Below are positions 6,530 through 14,258 of a DNA stretch of 15,041 nucleotides, piece by piece. The stretch's first letter is position 1. Each line of letters opens with the position of its first letter. This DNA is from Pseudomonadota bacterium. GTDB taxonomy: Bacteria; Pseudomonadota; Alphaproteobacteria; Rhodospirillales; Casp-alpha2. The notes under the pieces were generated by a model. The model was given only the letters and a program-made list of their open reading frames with translations. It was not told where the DNA came from and made no database searches. The translations under genes were made by a program, and so were the position numbers. Location of the stretch: positions 1 to 15,041 of the forward strand of contig JADFNT010000012.1 in the NCBI GenBank assembly GCA_022563215.1. Direction: 5' to 3'.

Positions 6530-7243
6530 TTATTTAATTAGCCGCGCCACGATGTCCTCGAACACGGCGTCGAACATTTCCGTGGTTAATCTGCCGGTGT
6601 TGGTATTGTAGCGCGAGCAATGGTAGCTGTCGGCGAGGAGCAGGCCGCCGGGAAGGTCGTGGAAGCGGCCGTGGTCGAATTTCCAGGCGCTTTTCTTCTC
6701 GCCCAGGGCCGAAAGGACCGCTCCGTGGGCCACGGTGCCGAGCGCCATGATGACCCGCAACCGGCCCAGGGACGCGATCTCGTGGGTCAGGAAATTCCGG
6801 CACCCGGCGACTTCGGCGCCGACAGGCCGGTTTTCCGGCGGCACGCAGCGGACCGCATTGGTAATTCGGCAATCGATCAGCCGCAACCCGTCGTCGGGCC
6901 GGGCGCGGTAATTTCCTTCGGCCAGACCGTGCTTCAACAGGCTGGCGTAAAGCAGGTCGCCGGCGGTATCGCCGGTAAAGGGCCGCGCGGTCCGGTTGGC
7001 GCCGCGCAGCCCCGGCGCTAGCCCGACGATCAGCAGCGAACAGTCCCGGCCACCGAAGGACGCCACCGGGGCGTTATGCCACTCCGGGTTGGCGGCCCGG
7101 TTGGCGCGGCGGAATTCGACCAGGCGCGGACACAAAGGGCAATCGGGGCCCGGCTCTGGGGAAGACTCGGGGCCCGGCTCTGGGGAAGACTCGGGGGGCA
7201 AATCGGAAAGCGCCACGGCTGAGAATCTTCGAGTCTTCGACAA
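6530..7243 (-). CDS. Family 5 uracil-DNA glycosylase (UDGb type)
   Basis: 237 aa. It removes uracil, and in this family other deaminated bases, from DNA to begin base excision repair. Motif A reads GLAPGLRGANRTARPFTGD, in the UDGb style, and the last motif reads SYHCSRYNTNTGRLT. Iron-sulfur cysteines are visible in CPLCPRL near the N-terminus and in AVRCVPPENRP and AGCRNFL. The last motif has Cys where Pro is common (SYHPS), a change to note. The N-terminus carries a tandem peptide PESSPEPG x2 just before the first cysteines, from a 24-bp DNA repeat. The start is TTG at 7241-7243, only 3 bases after the NYN stop, so translation is probably coupled. A GTG at residue 10 is an alternative. No strong ribosome binding site is seen. 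Confidence 0.9.
   Translation of the reverse strand: MSKTRRFSAVALSDLPPESSPEPGPESSPEPGPDCPLCPRLVEFRRANRAANPEWHNAPVASFGGRDCSLLIVGLAPGLRGANRTARPFTGDTAGDLLYASLLKHGLAEGNYRARPDDGLRLIDCRITNAVRCVPPENRPVGAEVAGCRNFLTHEIASLGRLRVIMALGTVAHGAVLSALGEKKSAWKFDHGRFHDLPGGLLLADSYHCSRYNTNTGRLTTEMFDAVFEDIVARLIK
7145..7198. repeat. 24-bp tandem repeat, 2 perfect copies plus a partial, inside udg
   Basis: Two identical 24-base units (7145-7168 and 7169-7192; each begins ggggcccggctctggggaag) are followed by a partial gggggg. In the udg frame each encodes PESSPEPG. The unit is a multiple of three, so copy-number change would keep the frame and alter only the linker before the iron-sulfur cysteines. Confidence 0.95.
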
Positions 7244-7246
7244 CCG

Positions 7247-7840
7247 TCAGGCGGTCTCCGCCCGCGAGTCTAATTCGATGTCGGGTATGGCTTTGTCTTC
7301 GTCGGCCCGGCCCGGCAATCGCTGGATATGCTCGCGGATGTCGGTCAACTCGATGAAGGTGTCGGCCTGGCGGCGCAGTTCGTCGGCGATCACCGGCGGC
7401 TGGGAATTCATCGTGCTGACCACCGAAACCCGCAACCCCTTTTGCTGCACCGCTTCGACCACACGGCGGAAGTCTCCGTCGCCGGAAAAAATCACCGCAT
7501 GGTCGAGGTATTCCGACATCTGCAGGACGTCGACCGCCAGCTCGATGTCCATGTTGCCCTTGATCTTGCGGCGCCCCGAGGGATCGATGAATTCCTTGGT
7601 CGGCTTGGTGACCATGGTGTAGCCGTTATAGTCCAGCCAATCGACCAGGGGGCGGATCGGGGAGTATTCCTGATCCTCCATCAGGGCGGTGTAATAGAAA
7701 GCCCGGATCAGGCGGCCCTGGGCGGAGAAATATTCGAGCAGGCGCTTGTAGTCGATGTCGAAGTCCAGCCCCTTGGCCGCCGCGTAAAGGTTTGATCCAT
7801 CAATGAAAAGAGCAAAACGGTCTTGAGGATAAATAGTCAT
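7247..7840 (-). CDS. NYN domain protein, LabA/DUF88 family
   Basis: 197 aa. NYN domains are PIN-like nuclease folds proposed to cut RNA with a cluster of acidic residues. Visible here: D14 and N17 in ALFIDGSNLY, D98 and D104 in KIKGNMDIELAVD, D121 and D123 in IFSGDGDFRRVV. The fold continues to about residue 165, then a charged tail (RADEDKAIPDIELDSRAETA). The ATG at 7838-7840 is preceded by AGGA. It is the first gene of a two-gene unit with udg, with 3 bases between stop and next start. It diverges from folK. In alphaproteobacteria a LabA-like protein is common beside the folK-rpoZ-rsh cluster; this is recalled, not searched. Its natural substrate is unknown. Confidence 0.9.
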   Translation of the reverse strand: MTIYPQDRFALFIDGSNLYAAAKGLDFDIDYKRLLEYFSAQGRLIRAFYYTALMEDQEYSPIRPLVDWLDYNGYTMVTKPTKEFIDPSGRRKIKGNMDIELAVDVLQMSEYLDHAVIFSGDGDFRRVVEAVQQKGLRVSVVSTMNSQPPVIADELRRQADTFIELTDIREHIQRLPGRADEDKAIPDIELDSRAETA

Positions 7841-8013
7841 AAGCTAAAGTCCTTATCGTTAAAATTTTTGCATCGGGGAGAAATCTTTTTCCCCACGCCA
7901 AGCGTTCCCGGAAAAAAAATCGCAAAAAAACGAACCCCGTGGACGCGCCGGATTAACGCGGCCAATACCGCCCGGCTGTTTAATATTTGGGGTTTAATCT
8001 CCGACTAGCAAGG

Positions 8014-8634
8014 ATGAATGGAAGGAAACCGGTTTTGATACTCATCGGCATCGGCGCCAATCTGGCGTCGCCCGTCCACGGCGAACCGCGCGCCACCTGT
8101 GGCGCCGCCTTGGCCGCCTTGGCCGCCAAAGGCGGGCTCGCCATCGCGCAACGCTCGCGGTGGTACAAAAGCGCCCCCGTCCCGGCTTCGGACCAGCCCT
8201 GGTTCGTCAACGCCGTCGTCCGCGTCAGGACCACCCTCGACCCGGGTCAACTCATCGCCCTGCTGCTGCAAACGGAGGAATCATTCGGACGCCGGCGAGT
8301 CGGGAAAAACGCCCCCAGGATCCTCGACCTGGACCTGCTGGCCTATGGGGAAACGGTGATCGGCGGCGAGGGAGCCGATGACGGCGAGGCGACGAAAACC
8401 ACCGTGCCGCATCCGCGCCTGCACGAACGCGCTTTTGTCCTGTTGCCGCTCAGGGACGTGGCGCCGGACTGGCGGCACCCGGTTTTAGGCCACGGCGTCC
8501 ACGCCCTGATCGAGGCCCTGCCGCCCGGCCAGCAGACCGAGGTCATGGCCGATGCCGGCGGCGCCTACGGCAGCGAATGGCGCCAACCCCGGAACGCCCC
8601 CCGGAACGCCGACGACACCTCCAAGCATGGTTGA
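8014..8634 (+). CDS. folK: 6-hydroxymethyl-7,8-dihydropterin pyrophosphokinase
   Basis: 206 aa from the ATG at 8014; HPPK transfers pyrophosphate from ATP to hydroxymethyl-dihydropterin in folate synthesis. Family blocks: LILIGIGANLASP, RWYKSAPV, PWFVNAVVRV, EESFGRRRVGKNAPRILDLDLLAYGE (the two Asp of LDLDLL bind Mg2+), and VPHPRLHERAFVLLPLRDVAPDW. A TTG at 8035 has a better ribosome binding site (GGAAGG at 8020-8025, 9 bases away) and would give the usual short N-terminus MILIGIGANL, so it is a real alternative. The C-terminal 40 residues after the family core are low complexity. They include PRNAPRNA from a 12-bp tandem repeat, so the protein is longer than the typical 160-170 aa. It lies upstream of rpoZ, apparently with a separate promoter between them. 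Confidence 0.93.
   Translation: MNGRKPVLILIGIGANLASPVHGEPRATCGAALAALAAKGGLAIAQRSRWYKSAPVPASDQPWFVNAVVRVRTTLDPGQLIALLLQTEESFGRRRVGKNAPRILDLDLLAYGETVIGGEGADDGEATKTTVPHPRLHERAFVLLPLRDVAPDWRHPVLGHGVHALIEALPPGQQTEVMADAGGAYGSEWRQPRNAPRNADDTSKHG
8587..8610. repeat. 12-bp tandem repeat x2 at the folK 3' end
   Basis: ccccggaacgcc occurs twice in direct succession (8587-8598, 8599-8610) and is translated as PRNAPRNA. The shared core ggaacgcccc also appears, on the opposite strand, in the acpS array at 13328-13375. Confidence 0.85.
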
Positions 8635-8663
8635 CAGGGACGGCAAAGGAAAAGGGCGGTTTA

Positions 8664-8693
8664 TTTTTTTTGGGATTTTTTTTGGCTTATTTT
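8664..8693. other. Three roughly evenly spaced T tracts upstream of rpoZ
   Basis: T8 at 8664-8671, T8 at 8676-8683 and T4 at 8690-8693 have centres about 12 bases apart, close to one helical turn. They sit just upstream of the putative rpoZ promoter. Such arrays can bend DNA and act like UP elements. They could also be remnants of a folK terminator, but no stem precedes them. Confidence 0.45.
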
Positions 8694-8704
8694 GGCCATT
8701 TGAC

Positions 8705-8733
8705 TTGCCTTACGGGCCCTTAAAAAATATATA
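8705..8733 (+). promoter_or_regulatory. Possible rpoZ promoter
   Basis: TTGCCT (8705-8710), 17 bases, then TATATA (8728-8733) lies 53 bases upstream of the rpoZ start, just after the T tracts. An overlapping TTGACT at 8700-8705 has a spacing of 22, too long. The stretch 8719-8735 is strikingly AT-rich for this window. Confidence 0.45.
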
Positions 8734-8786
8734 AACGGCACCTCATCGATTTCGTCGTTTTTGATCCTTTTTCACGGAGCACCCCC

Positions 8787-9260
8787 ATGGCACGAGTAAC
8801 GGTCGAAGATTGCGTCACCAAGATTCCCAACCGCTTCGAACTGGTGATGGTCGCCTCACAGCGCGCCCGCAACATTTCCGCCGGCGCGGAGTTAGCGGTC
8901 GAGCGCGATAACGACAAGAACCCGGTCGTCGCGTTGCGTGAAATCGCCGAGAACCATGTCGATCAGAAAGAACTTGAGGAAGCGCTGATCAAGGGACTGC
9001 AGAAATTTGTCGAAATGGACGAACCGGAAGAGGACGAGGTCGACCTGATCGCCATCCAGCAGGAGCTAACCACCGGAGAGGGCGAGGCGACAACGGATGC
9101 CGCCCCCCCCAAGGTCGAAAAGCCTAGCGACGAAGACCCGGCGGCGGCCATGAACATGGCCGGCGACGTCACCGCCGAGAACAAGAAGCCCGAGGACGGG
9201 AAGCCCGAAGACGAGAAGCCCGGGGACGGGAAGCCCGAGGCCGACGACAAAGAGGCCTAG
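8787..9260 (+). CDS. rpoZ: RNA polymerase omega subunit
   Basis: 157 aa. Omega helps assemble and stabilise RNA polymerase by holding beta-prime, and in proteobacteria contributes to a ppGpp site on the enzyme. The core (1-80) is classic: [35 protein letters not shown], then [16 protein letters not shown] long acidic C-terminus follows, ending with four 5-residue repeats ([20 protein letters not shown]) from a 15-bp DNA repeat. This makes it longer than the usual 90-130 aa. The start is supported by GGAG before the ATG (cacggagcacccccATG). It precedes rsh with a 136-base gap, the standard alphaproteobacterial order. It physically links the (p)ppGpp target with the (p)ppGpp enzyme. Confidence 0.97.
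   Translation: MARVTVEDCVTKIPNRFELVMVASQRARNISAGAELAVERDNDKNPVVALREIAENHVDQKELEEALIKGLQKFVEMDEPEEDEVDLIAIQQELTTGEGEATTDAAPPKVEKPSDEDPAAAMNMAGDVTAENKKPEDGKPEDEKPGDGKPEADDKEA
9186..9245. repeat. 15-bp tandem repeat x4 at the rpoZ 3' end
   Basis: The unit aagcccgaggacggg is repeated from 9186 in four copies. Variants include aagcccgaagacgag and aagcccggggacggg; the last copy, aagcccgaggccgac, is degenerate. All are in frame as KPxxx pentapeptides in the acidic tail of omega. Confidence 0.9.
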
Positions 9261-9396
9261 ACAAAGGTGTTTGCATGCGGCGGCGAAATGGGATTGTCAG
9301 ATTTGAACGCCGCCCGGCCTGTGCCGTTTCAGCGTCACTGCTAATCGTTGCCGAGCGTCCCGGCGCCCCCGGCGGCCCCGGACGAGGGAGCCGGCG

Positions 9397-11547
9397 ATGA
9401 TCCGCCAATTCGAATTGGTCGAGCGGGTCAAGGAGTATGATCCGTCGGCCGACGAAAAGGTGCTCAACCGCGCCTACGTGTTCGCCATGAAGGCACATGG
9501 CTCGCAGACCCGGGCCTCGGGCGATCCCTATTTTTCCCATCCCCTGGAAGTCGCCGGCATCCTGACCGATTACAAGGTCGATTCGGCATCCATCATCACG
9601 GCGCTGCTGCACGACACCATCGAGGACACGGACACCACGCTGAAGGACATCAGGAAAGCCTTCGGCAAGGAAGTGGCGCGCCTGGTCGACGGGGTGACCA
9701 AGCTGACGCGGATCGAGTTCCAGTCCGATCAGGCCAAGCAGGCGGAGAACTTCCGTAAATTCGTCCTCGCCATGTCCGAGGACATCCGGGTCCTGCTGGT
9801 CAAGCTGGCCGACCGGCTGCACAACATGCGAACCCTTCATTACATCGACAATCCGGAAAAACGCCGCCGCATCGCCATGGAAACCATGGACATCTACGCG
9901 CCGTTGTCGGAGCGCATCGGCATCCAGGGCATGAAAAGCGAACTCGAGGACCTGGCGTTCCAGGAATTGAACCCGGATGCCCGAAAATCGATCCTCAAAA
10001 GGCTCGAATTCCTGCGCCAGAAGGGCGGCGACATCGTGCCGCGCATCATCAAGGAGTTGGAAAAGACCCTCGCCGACAACGGCATCAAGGCGGCCATTTC
10101 AGGGCGCGAAAAGACCCCCTATTCGGTGTGGGACAAAATGCAGCACAAGGATGTCGGCTTCGAGCAGCTTTCCGATATCATGGCCTTCCGGGTGGTGGTC
10201 GATACCGTCGAGGACTGCTACCGCGTCTTGGGCGTCGTCCACGGCGCCTATCCGGTGGTCCCCAATCGTTTCAAGGATTACATCTCGACGCCGAAGCCGA
10301 ACGGCTACCGGTCGCTGCACACCGGCGTTTTCGGACCCGAACGCCAGCGCATCGAGATGCAAATCCGCACCGCCGAAATGCACAACGTGGCCGAACACGG
10401 CCTGGCGGTGCATTGGAACTACAAGCAGGGAACCGTCGAGACCGAAGGCCCCCAATACCGCTGGTTGCGCGAGCTCCTGGACATCATCGAGCACGCCGCC
10501 GAACCGGAGGAGTTCCTAGAGCACACCAAGCTCGAGATGTTCAAGGACCAGGTCTTTTGTTTCACCCCGCGCGGCGACCTGATCAACCTGCCCCGGGGCG
10601 CGACCCCGGTGGACTTCGCCTACGCGGTCCATTCGGAAGTCGGCGACCACTGCGTTGGGGCGAAGATCAACGGCCGCATGATGCCGCTCCGCAGCGAGCT
10701 TCGCAACGGCGACCAGGTCGAGATCGTTACCTCGAAGGCGCAGACGCCGTCGCCGACCTGGGAACGGTTCGTGGTCACCGGCAAGGCCCGGGCCCGGGTA
10801 CGCCGGTTCATCCGCCTGCAGCAACGCGACGAATACGTGAAACTGGGCCGCGCCATGCTGGACCGGGCCTTTCACGCCGAAGGCTACGAAATTTCCAACA
10901 AAGCCCTCCGCGAAGTCCTAAAGGTATTCAACCACACCAAAGTCGACGACCTGTGCGCCGACGTCGGCGCCGGCCATCACACCGGCCGCGAAGTGGTCGA
11001 AGCCATCTTCCCGGGAACCCGCGATAAGGCCGATGACGACAAGGTCGTGCCGCTGGCCCGGGCGCGGGGAAAACAGGGCAAGGACGAAGGCCGGGGCGGC
11101 GTTTCCATCAAGGGCCTGATCCCCGGCATGGCCGTTCATTTCGCCGACTGCTGCCATCCGCTGCCGGGGGACCGCATCGTCGGCATCGTCACCACCGGCA
11201 AGGGCGTCACCATCCACACCATCGACTGCGAGACCCTGGAGGAATTCGTCGACGCGCCGGAACGCTGGCTCGATGTCTCGTGGGAAGTCGACAACAAGGC
11301 GCCCGACATCCACGTCGGCCGCGTCCACCTGACGGTTCTCAACGTGCCCGGCAGCCTCGGCGAACTGTCGACGGTGATCGCCAGGAACGACGGTAATATC
11401 TCGAACCTAAAGATCACCGACCGCTCACCGCAGTTCTTCAACATGCTGATCGATATCGAGGTCCGCGACGTCAAGCATTTGACCAACGTCATCGCCGCGC
11501 TGCGCGCCAACCCGTCCATCAATTCGGTTGAACGGGCGCGCGGCTGA
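9397..11547 (+). CDS. rsh: Bifunctional (p)ppGpp synthetase/hydrolase (Rsh, RelA/SpoT)
   Basis: 716 aa, full length. The N-terminal HD hydrolase is intact: H48, H72-D73, E76-D77 (LLHDTIEDT), D139 and N143 (LADRLHN). The synthetase follows at about 240-360, with the hallmark RFKDYISTPKPNGYRSLHT (P299-R305) and EMQIRT. Next come a TGS domain from about 386 (VFCFTPRGDLINLPRGATPVDFAY), a conserved-Cys region (HFADCCHPLPGD) and a C-terminal ACT domain (about 640-716). Both active sites look complete, so it should make and degrade the stringent alarmone. A GGGAG site stands 6 bases before the ATG. The neighbours rpoZ (upstream) and the DUF2062, pdxJ, acpS cluster (downstream) are the usual alphaproteobacterial context. 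Ten bases separate it from the next gene. Confidence 0.97.
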   Translation: MIRQFELVERVKEYDPSADEKVLNRAYVFAMKAHGSQTRASGDPYFSHPLEVAGILTDYKVDSASIITALLHDTIEDTDTTLKDIRKAFGKEVARLVDGVTKLTRIEFQSDQAKQAENFRKFVLAMSEDIRVLLVKLADRLHNMRTLHYIDNPEKRRRIAMETMDIYAPLSERIGIQGMKSELEDLAFQELNPDARKSILKRLEFLRQKGGDIVPRIIKELEKTLADNGIKAAISGREKTPYSVWDKMQHKDVGFEQLSDIMAFRVVVDTVEDCYRVLGVVHGAYPVVPNRFKDYISTPKPNGYRSLHTGVFGPERQRIEMQIRTAEMHNVAEHGLAVHWNYKQGTVETEGPQYRWLRELLDIIEHAAEPEEFLEHTKLEMFKDQVFCFTPRGDLINLPRGATPVDFAYAVHSEVGDHCVGAKINGRMMPLRSELRNGDQVEIVTSKAQTPSPTWERFVVTGKARARVRRFIRLQQRDEYVKLGRAMLDRAFHAEGYEISNKALREVLKVFNHTKVDDLCADVGAGHHTGREVVEAIFPGTRDKADDDKVVPLARARGKQGKDEGRGGVSIKGLIPGMAVHFADCCHPLPGDRIVGIVTTGKGVTIHTIDCETLEEFVDAPERWLDVSWEVDNKAPDIHVGRVHLTVLNVPGSLGELSTVIARNDGNISNLKITDRSPQFFNMLIDIEVRDVKHLTNVIAALRANPSINSVERARG

Positions 11548-11557
11548 GCGGCCAAGA

Positions 11558-12148
11558 ATGTTCAAGCGCCGAATTCAAAAAACCCTGGGCGACAAGATCC
11601 TGGGCTTCTTGTGGCCCGCCATCGGCTGGCGGCGGGCCTGGGCTTATACCATGCTTCGGCTGGCCCGGCTTCCCGGCTCGGCCTATTCCATCGCCGGCGG
11701 CTTCGCCTGCGGGGCGGCGATGTCGTTTACGCCGTTCGTCGGCCTGCATTTCATCCTGTCGGCGGTCCTGGCATGGACCCTCCGCGCCAACATCATCGCC
11801 TCGGTCATCGGCACCGCGGTCGGCAATCCGTGGACGTTTCCCTTCATCTGGACGTGGCTTTACCAGACCGGCACCTGGATGGTTTCCGGCGAACGGCTGG
11901 AAACCGCGGCGAAGCCGAAATTCAGCGAAATTTTCGGCCATGTGCTGCAGGCCCTGTTGAGTTGGGACGTCCCCTATCTTCTCGAAACGGCGACGCCGGT
12001 GTTCTGGCCGATGTTCGTCTCGAGCCTGCCGACGGCTTTTGTCGTATGGTGGGTTTTCTATTTGCCGTTAAAATATACGATTCAAGGCTACCAGGATCGC
12101 CGTTTCCGCAACCGTAGCGGGACCGCGGCGGGAAATGAGGAATCTTAA
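11558..12148 (+). CDS. DUF2062 membrane protein
   Basis: 196 aa from the ATG at 11558, ten bases past the rsh stop; an upstream in-frame TTG inside rsh is less likely. The N-terminal amphipathic basic segment (MFKRRIQKTLGDKILGFLWP) is followed by SAYSIAGGFACGAAMSFTPFVGLHFILSAVLAWTLRANIIASVIGTAVGNPWTFPFIW, the DUF2062 core with G-F-A-G and T-P-F-x-G-x-H motifs and the conserved NPWT. A final membrane segment lies near PVFWPMFVSSLPTAFVVWWVFY. It is an inner membrane protein of unknown function, commonly placed between rsh and pdxJ in this group. Its 3' end carries the ribosome binding site of pdxJ (GAGGA). Confidence 0.92.
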   Translation: MFKRRIQKTLGDKILGFLWPAIGWRRAWAYTMLRLARLPGSAYSIAGGFACGAAMSFTPFVGLHFILSAVLAWTLRANIIASVIGTAVGNPWTFPFIWTWLYQTGTWMVSGERLETAAKPKFSEIFGHVLQALLSWDVPYLLETATPVFWPMFVSSLPTAFVVWWVFYLPLKYTIQGYQDRRFRNRSGTAAGNEES

Positions 12149-12151
12149 GTC

Positions 12152-12907
12152 ATGAAACGCGACCTTCGCCTCGGCGTCAATATCGACCACGTGGCGACCA
12201 TCCGCAATGCGCGGGGCGGCGGCCATCCGGACCCCGTCCATGCGGCCAAGGCGGCCGAAGCCGCCGGCGCCGACGGCATCACGGCGCATTTGCGCGAGGA
12301 CCGGCGTCATATTTCCGACGACGATATCAGCAACCTGATGGCCGCGATCAGGGTGCCGCTGAACCTGGAAATGGCGGCGACCGAGGAAATGCTCGGCATC
12401 GCGCTCCGCCACAAGCCCCACGCCGCCTGTATCGTGCCGGAAAAACGCCAGGAAAGGACCACCGAGGGCGGGCTCGACGCGGCCGGCGGCATCGATCAAC
12501 TGGCGCCCTACGTGACGGCGTTGAAGGACGCCGGAATCAGGGTGTCATTGTTCATCGAACCCGATCGGAGGCAACTGGAAGCCGCCGTCAAGCTGGGGGC
12601 GCCGGTGGTCGAACTGCATACCGGGGCCTATTGCGAGGCCAAGGGCGAAGAACGCAAAAGGCAGTTCCGGCGCATCGACGAGGCCGCCCGGACGGCGGAG
12701 GAATTGAAACTGGAGTGCCATGCGGGGCACGGGCTGACCTTCGATACCGTCGGCGCGGTGGCCGCCATCCCGACCATCATCGAGCTCAACATCGGCCATT
12801 TCCTGATCGGCGAGGCCATCTTCGGCGGCCTGGAAAGCGCCATCAAACGCATGCGGGCGCTGATGGACAAGGCGCGCGCCGAAGCCGGCGGCGAACGCTC
12901 GGCCTAA
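12152..12907 (+). CDS. pdxJ: Pyridoxine 5'-phosphate synthase
   Basis: 251 aa. PdxJ joins 1-deoxyxylulose 5-phosphate with 3-amino-2-oxopropyl phosphate to make pyridoxine phosphate, the last ring-forming step of the DXP-dependent vitamin B6 route. Family blocks are intact: [94 protein letters not shown] and [23 protein letters not shown]. It starts 3 bases after the DUF2062 stop with GAGGA upstream, so it is translationally linked to it. A 33-base gap leads to acpS, a pairing (pdxJ-acpS) conserved across proteobacteria. Confidence 0.97.
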   Translation: MKRDLRLGVNIDHVATIRNARGGGHPDPVHAAKAAEAAGADGITAHLREDRRHISDDDISNLMAAIRVPLNLEMAATEEMLGIALRHKPHAACIVPEKRQERTTEGGLDAAGGIDQLAPYVTALKDAGIRVSLFIEPDRRQLEAAVKLGAPVVELHTGAYCEAKGEERKRQFRRIDEAARTAEELKLECHAGHGLTFDTVGAVAAIPTIIELNIGHFLIGEAIFGGLESAIKRMRALMDKARAEAGGERSA

Positions 12908-12940
12908 GATTATCCAAAAAAGCAGGAAAGGCACAAAACA

Positions 12941-13387
12941 TTGATCATCGGCATTGGAATTGACCTCTGCGACATCCGGCGGGTCGAAAAGACCCTGCAA
13001 CGTTTCGGCAAGCGCTTCATCGAACGGCTTTACGCCCCAACCGAGCAATCCAAGGCCGAGCGCCGCTCCCGGCCGGCGGCGTCCTATGCCCAGGGCTTCG
13101 CCGCCAAGGAGGCCTGCGCCAAGGCATTGGGAACGGGTTTCCGCCAAGGCATCTTCTGGCGCGACATGGTGGTCGCCAACCACCCCACCGGACAGCCCTA
13201 CATGGTGCTTTCCGGCGGCGCCCAAAGGCGCCTGCAAAGCCTCATCCCCCCGGGGATGGAGCCCCGCATTGACGTTTCCCAAACCGACGAATACCCGATG
13301 GCCCAGGCGGTGGTGGTGATCTCCGCCGTTCCTCGGGGCGTTCCTCGGGGCGTTCCTCGGGGCGTTCCCCAGGACGATGCGTCTTGA
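12941..13387 (+). CDS. acpS: Holo-[acyl-carrier-protein] synthase with repeat-derived tail
   Basis: 148 aa; transfers 4'-phosphopantetheine from CoA to acyl carrier protein. D8 (IGIGIDLCDIRRVE) and E57 (QGFAAKEACAKALGTGF) are the Mg2+ ligands. The block RIDVSQTDEYPMAQAVVVIS closes the fold. The start is TTG at 12941, supported by AGGAAAG ten bases upstream and by the family's standard opening M-I-I-G-I-G-I-D. After the core, about 20 extra residues (AVPRGVPRGVPRGVPQDDAS) come from a 12-bp tandem repeat. AcpS is usually near 120-135 aa, so this is an added tail. It follows pdxJ and precedes lepB. Confidence 0.96.
   Translation: MIIGIGIDLCDIRRVEKTLQRFGKRFIERLYAPTEQSKAERRSRPAASYAQGFAAKEACAKALGTGFRQGIFWRDMVVANHPTGQPYMVLSGGAQRRLQSLIPPGMEPRIDVSQTDEYPMAQAVVVISAVPRGVPRGVPRGVPQDDAS
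13328..13375. repeat. 12-bp tandem repeat, 3 perfect copies plus a degenerate fourth, in acpS
   Basis: gttcctcggggc is repeated at 13328, 13340 and 13352. The fourth copy (gttccccaggac, 13364-13375) is diverged. The sense frame gives VPRG. The opposite strand would read APRN, the same tetrapeptide as the folK repeat, because both arrays share ggaacgcccc in opposite orientations. Confidence 0.95.
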
Positions 13388-13480
13388 CAGCCGCAGGACG
13401 GGCTGGCTTGATCGGCCGGCTAATTTCCAGGCCAAGACCCGGCAATCTTTTCAAAATCAATTCGTTAACCGGCTGACTTC

Positions 13481-14215
13481 ATGGACCACCGTAAATCGAG
13501 CGGCACCAAGGAAACGTTAAAGACCGTCTTCTTTGCGATCCTGATCGCGCTCGGCATCCGCTCCGTGGCTTATGAGCCTTTCAACATCCCGTCCGGGTCG
13601 ATGATCCCGACCCTGTTGATCGGCGATTACCTTTTCGTATCCAAGTTCTCCTACGGCTACAGCCGCTATTCGCTGCCCTTCAGCCTGCCGCTGATACCGG
13701 GGCGCATCTTCTTCACCGAGCCGGAACGCGGCGACGTCATGGTGTTCAAGCTGCCGTCGGACAACAGCACCGATTATATCAAGCGCATCGTCGGCCTGCC
13801 GGGCGACACCGTGCAATTGAAGAACAGCATCCTTCACATCAACGGAAAGCCCGTCGAGCGGGAAAAGGTGGATGATTTCATCGACCGCTCCGGACCCAAC
13901 AACTACACCCGGACGGCGCGTTATTTGGAAACCCTGCCCAATGGCCGCAAGCACTACATCCTCGAAGTCACCGAAAACACCGTCTACGACAACACGCCCG
14001 TCTTCAAGGTCCCCGAAGGCCATTATTTCGCCATGGGCGACAACCGGGACCGTTCCCGGGACAGCCGGTTTCTGGACGACGTCGGGTATATTCCCCGCCA
14101 GAACCTTATCGGCCGGGCCGAGTTTCTGTTTTTTTCCGTCGACGGGATCGTCTGGGAGTTCTGGAAATGGTCGAAAACGTTGCGCTTCGAGCGTTTTTTC
14201 GAGGCCATTGAATGA
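13481..14215 (+). CDS. lepB: Signal peptidase I
   Basis: 244 aa; cleaves signal peptides from exported proteins at the periplasmic face of the inner membrane. One N-terminal membrane segment (VFFAILIALGIRSVAYEPF, about 16-34) precedes the catalytic serine S40 in IPSGSMIPTLLIGDYLFVSKF. The general base K100 is in DYIKRIVGLPGDTVQ. The conserved block GHYFAMGDNRDRSRDSRF is box E. The ATG at 13481 gives the expected short cytosolic N-terminus, with only a weak ribosome binding site. The stop TGA (14213-14215) is itself the first three bases of the shared border (TGAAGAGGCGGG) of the repeat element that leads into rnc. lepB-rnc is a conserved proteobacterial pair. Confidence 0.97.
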   Translation: MDHRKSSGTKETLKTVFFAILIALGIRSVAYEPFNIPSGSMIPTLLIGDYLFVSKFSYGYSRYSLPFSLPLIPGRIFFTEPERGDVMVFKLPSDNSTDYIKRIVGLPGDTVQLKNSILHINGKPVEREKVDDFIDRSGPNNYTRTARYLETLPNGRKHYILEVTENTVYDNTPVFKVPEGHYFAMGDNRDRSRDSRFLDDVGYIPRQNLIGRAEFLFFSVDGIVWEFWKWSKTLRFERFFEAIE

Positions 14216-14258
14216 AGAGGCGGGGACGGGCGCAGCCCGGACAGGGAAACAACATGAG
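14213..14258 (+). repeat. 39-bp element, upstream copy, carrying the rnc ribosome binding site and start
   Basis: The border TGAAGAGGCGGG begins at the lepB stop. The 39-base unit runs 14217-14255, with a hairpin-forming cgggcgcagcccgg core, and closes with gag at 14256-14258. Its second half contains acagggaaacaacATG, which provides the AGGG ribosome binding site and the ATG of rnc. Two related copies follow at 14956-15033 inside the rnc reading frame. Confidence 0.9.

Noticed and set aside
7873..7896. Hairpin ggggagaaa / ttttcccc between NYN and folK as a terminator
   Set aside because: The T run is inside the stem-loop, no T tract follows, and it lies between divergent gene starts where a terminator is not expected.
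9279..9315. Inverted repeat ggcggcg / cgccgcc after rpoZ as a terminator
   Set aside because: The 23-base loop is long and no U tract follows; at this GC content such pairs occur by chance.
9169..9840. 223-codon minus-strand frame over rpoZ/rsh
   Set aside because: Antisense of the rpoZ repeats and the Rsh hydrolase domain; low-complexity Arg/Pro/Ser end comes from the repeat.
12545..13435. 296-codon antisense frame over pdxJ and acpS
   Set aside because: Both overlapped genes are clear. Its APRN repeat is only the complement of the acpS tandem repeat, though it did reveal the link to folK.
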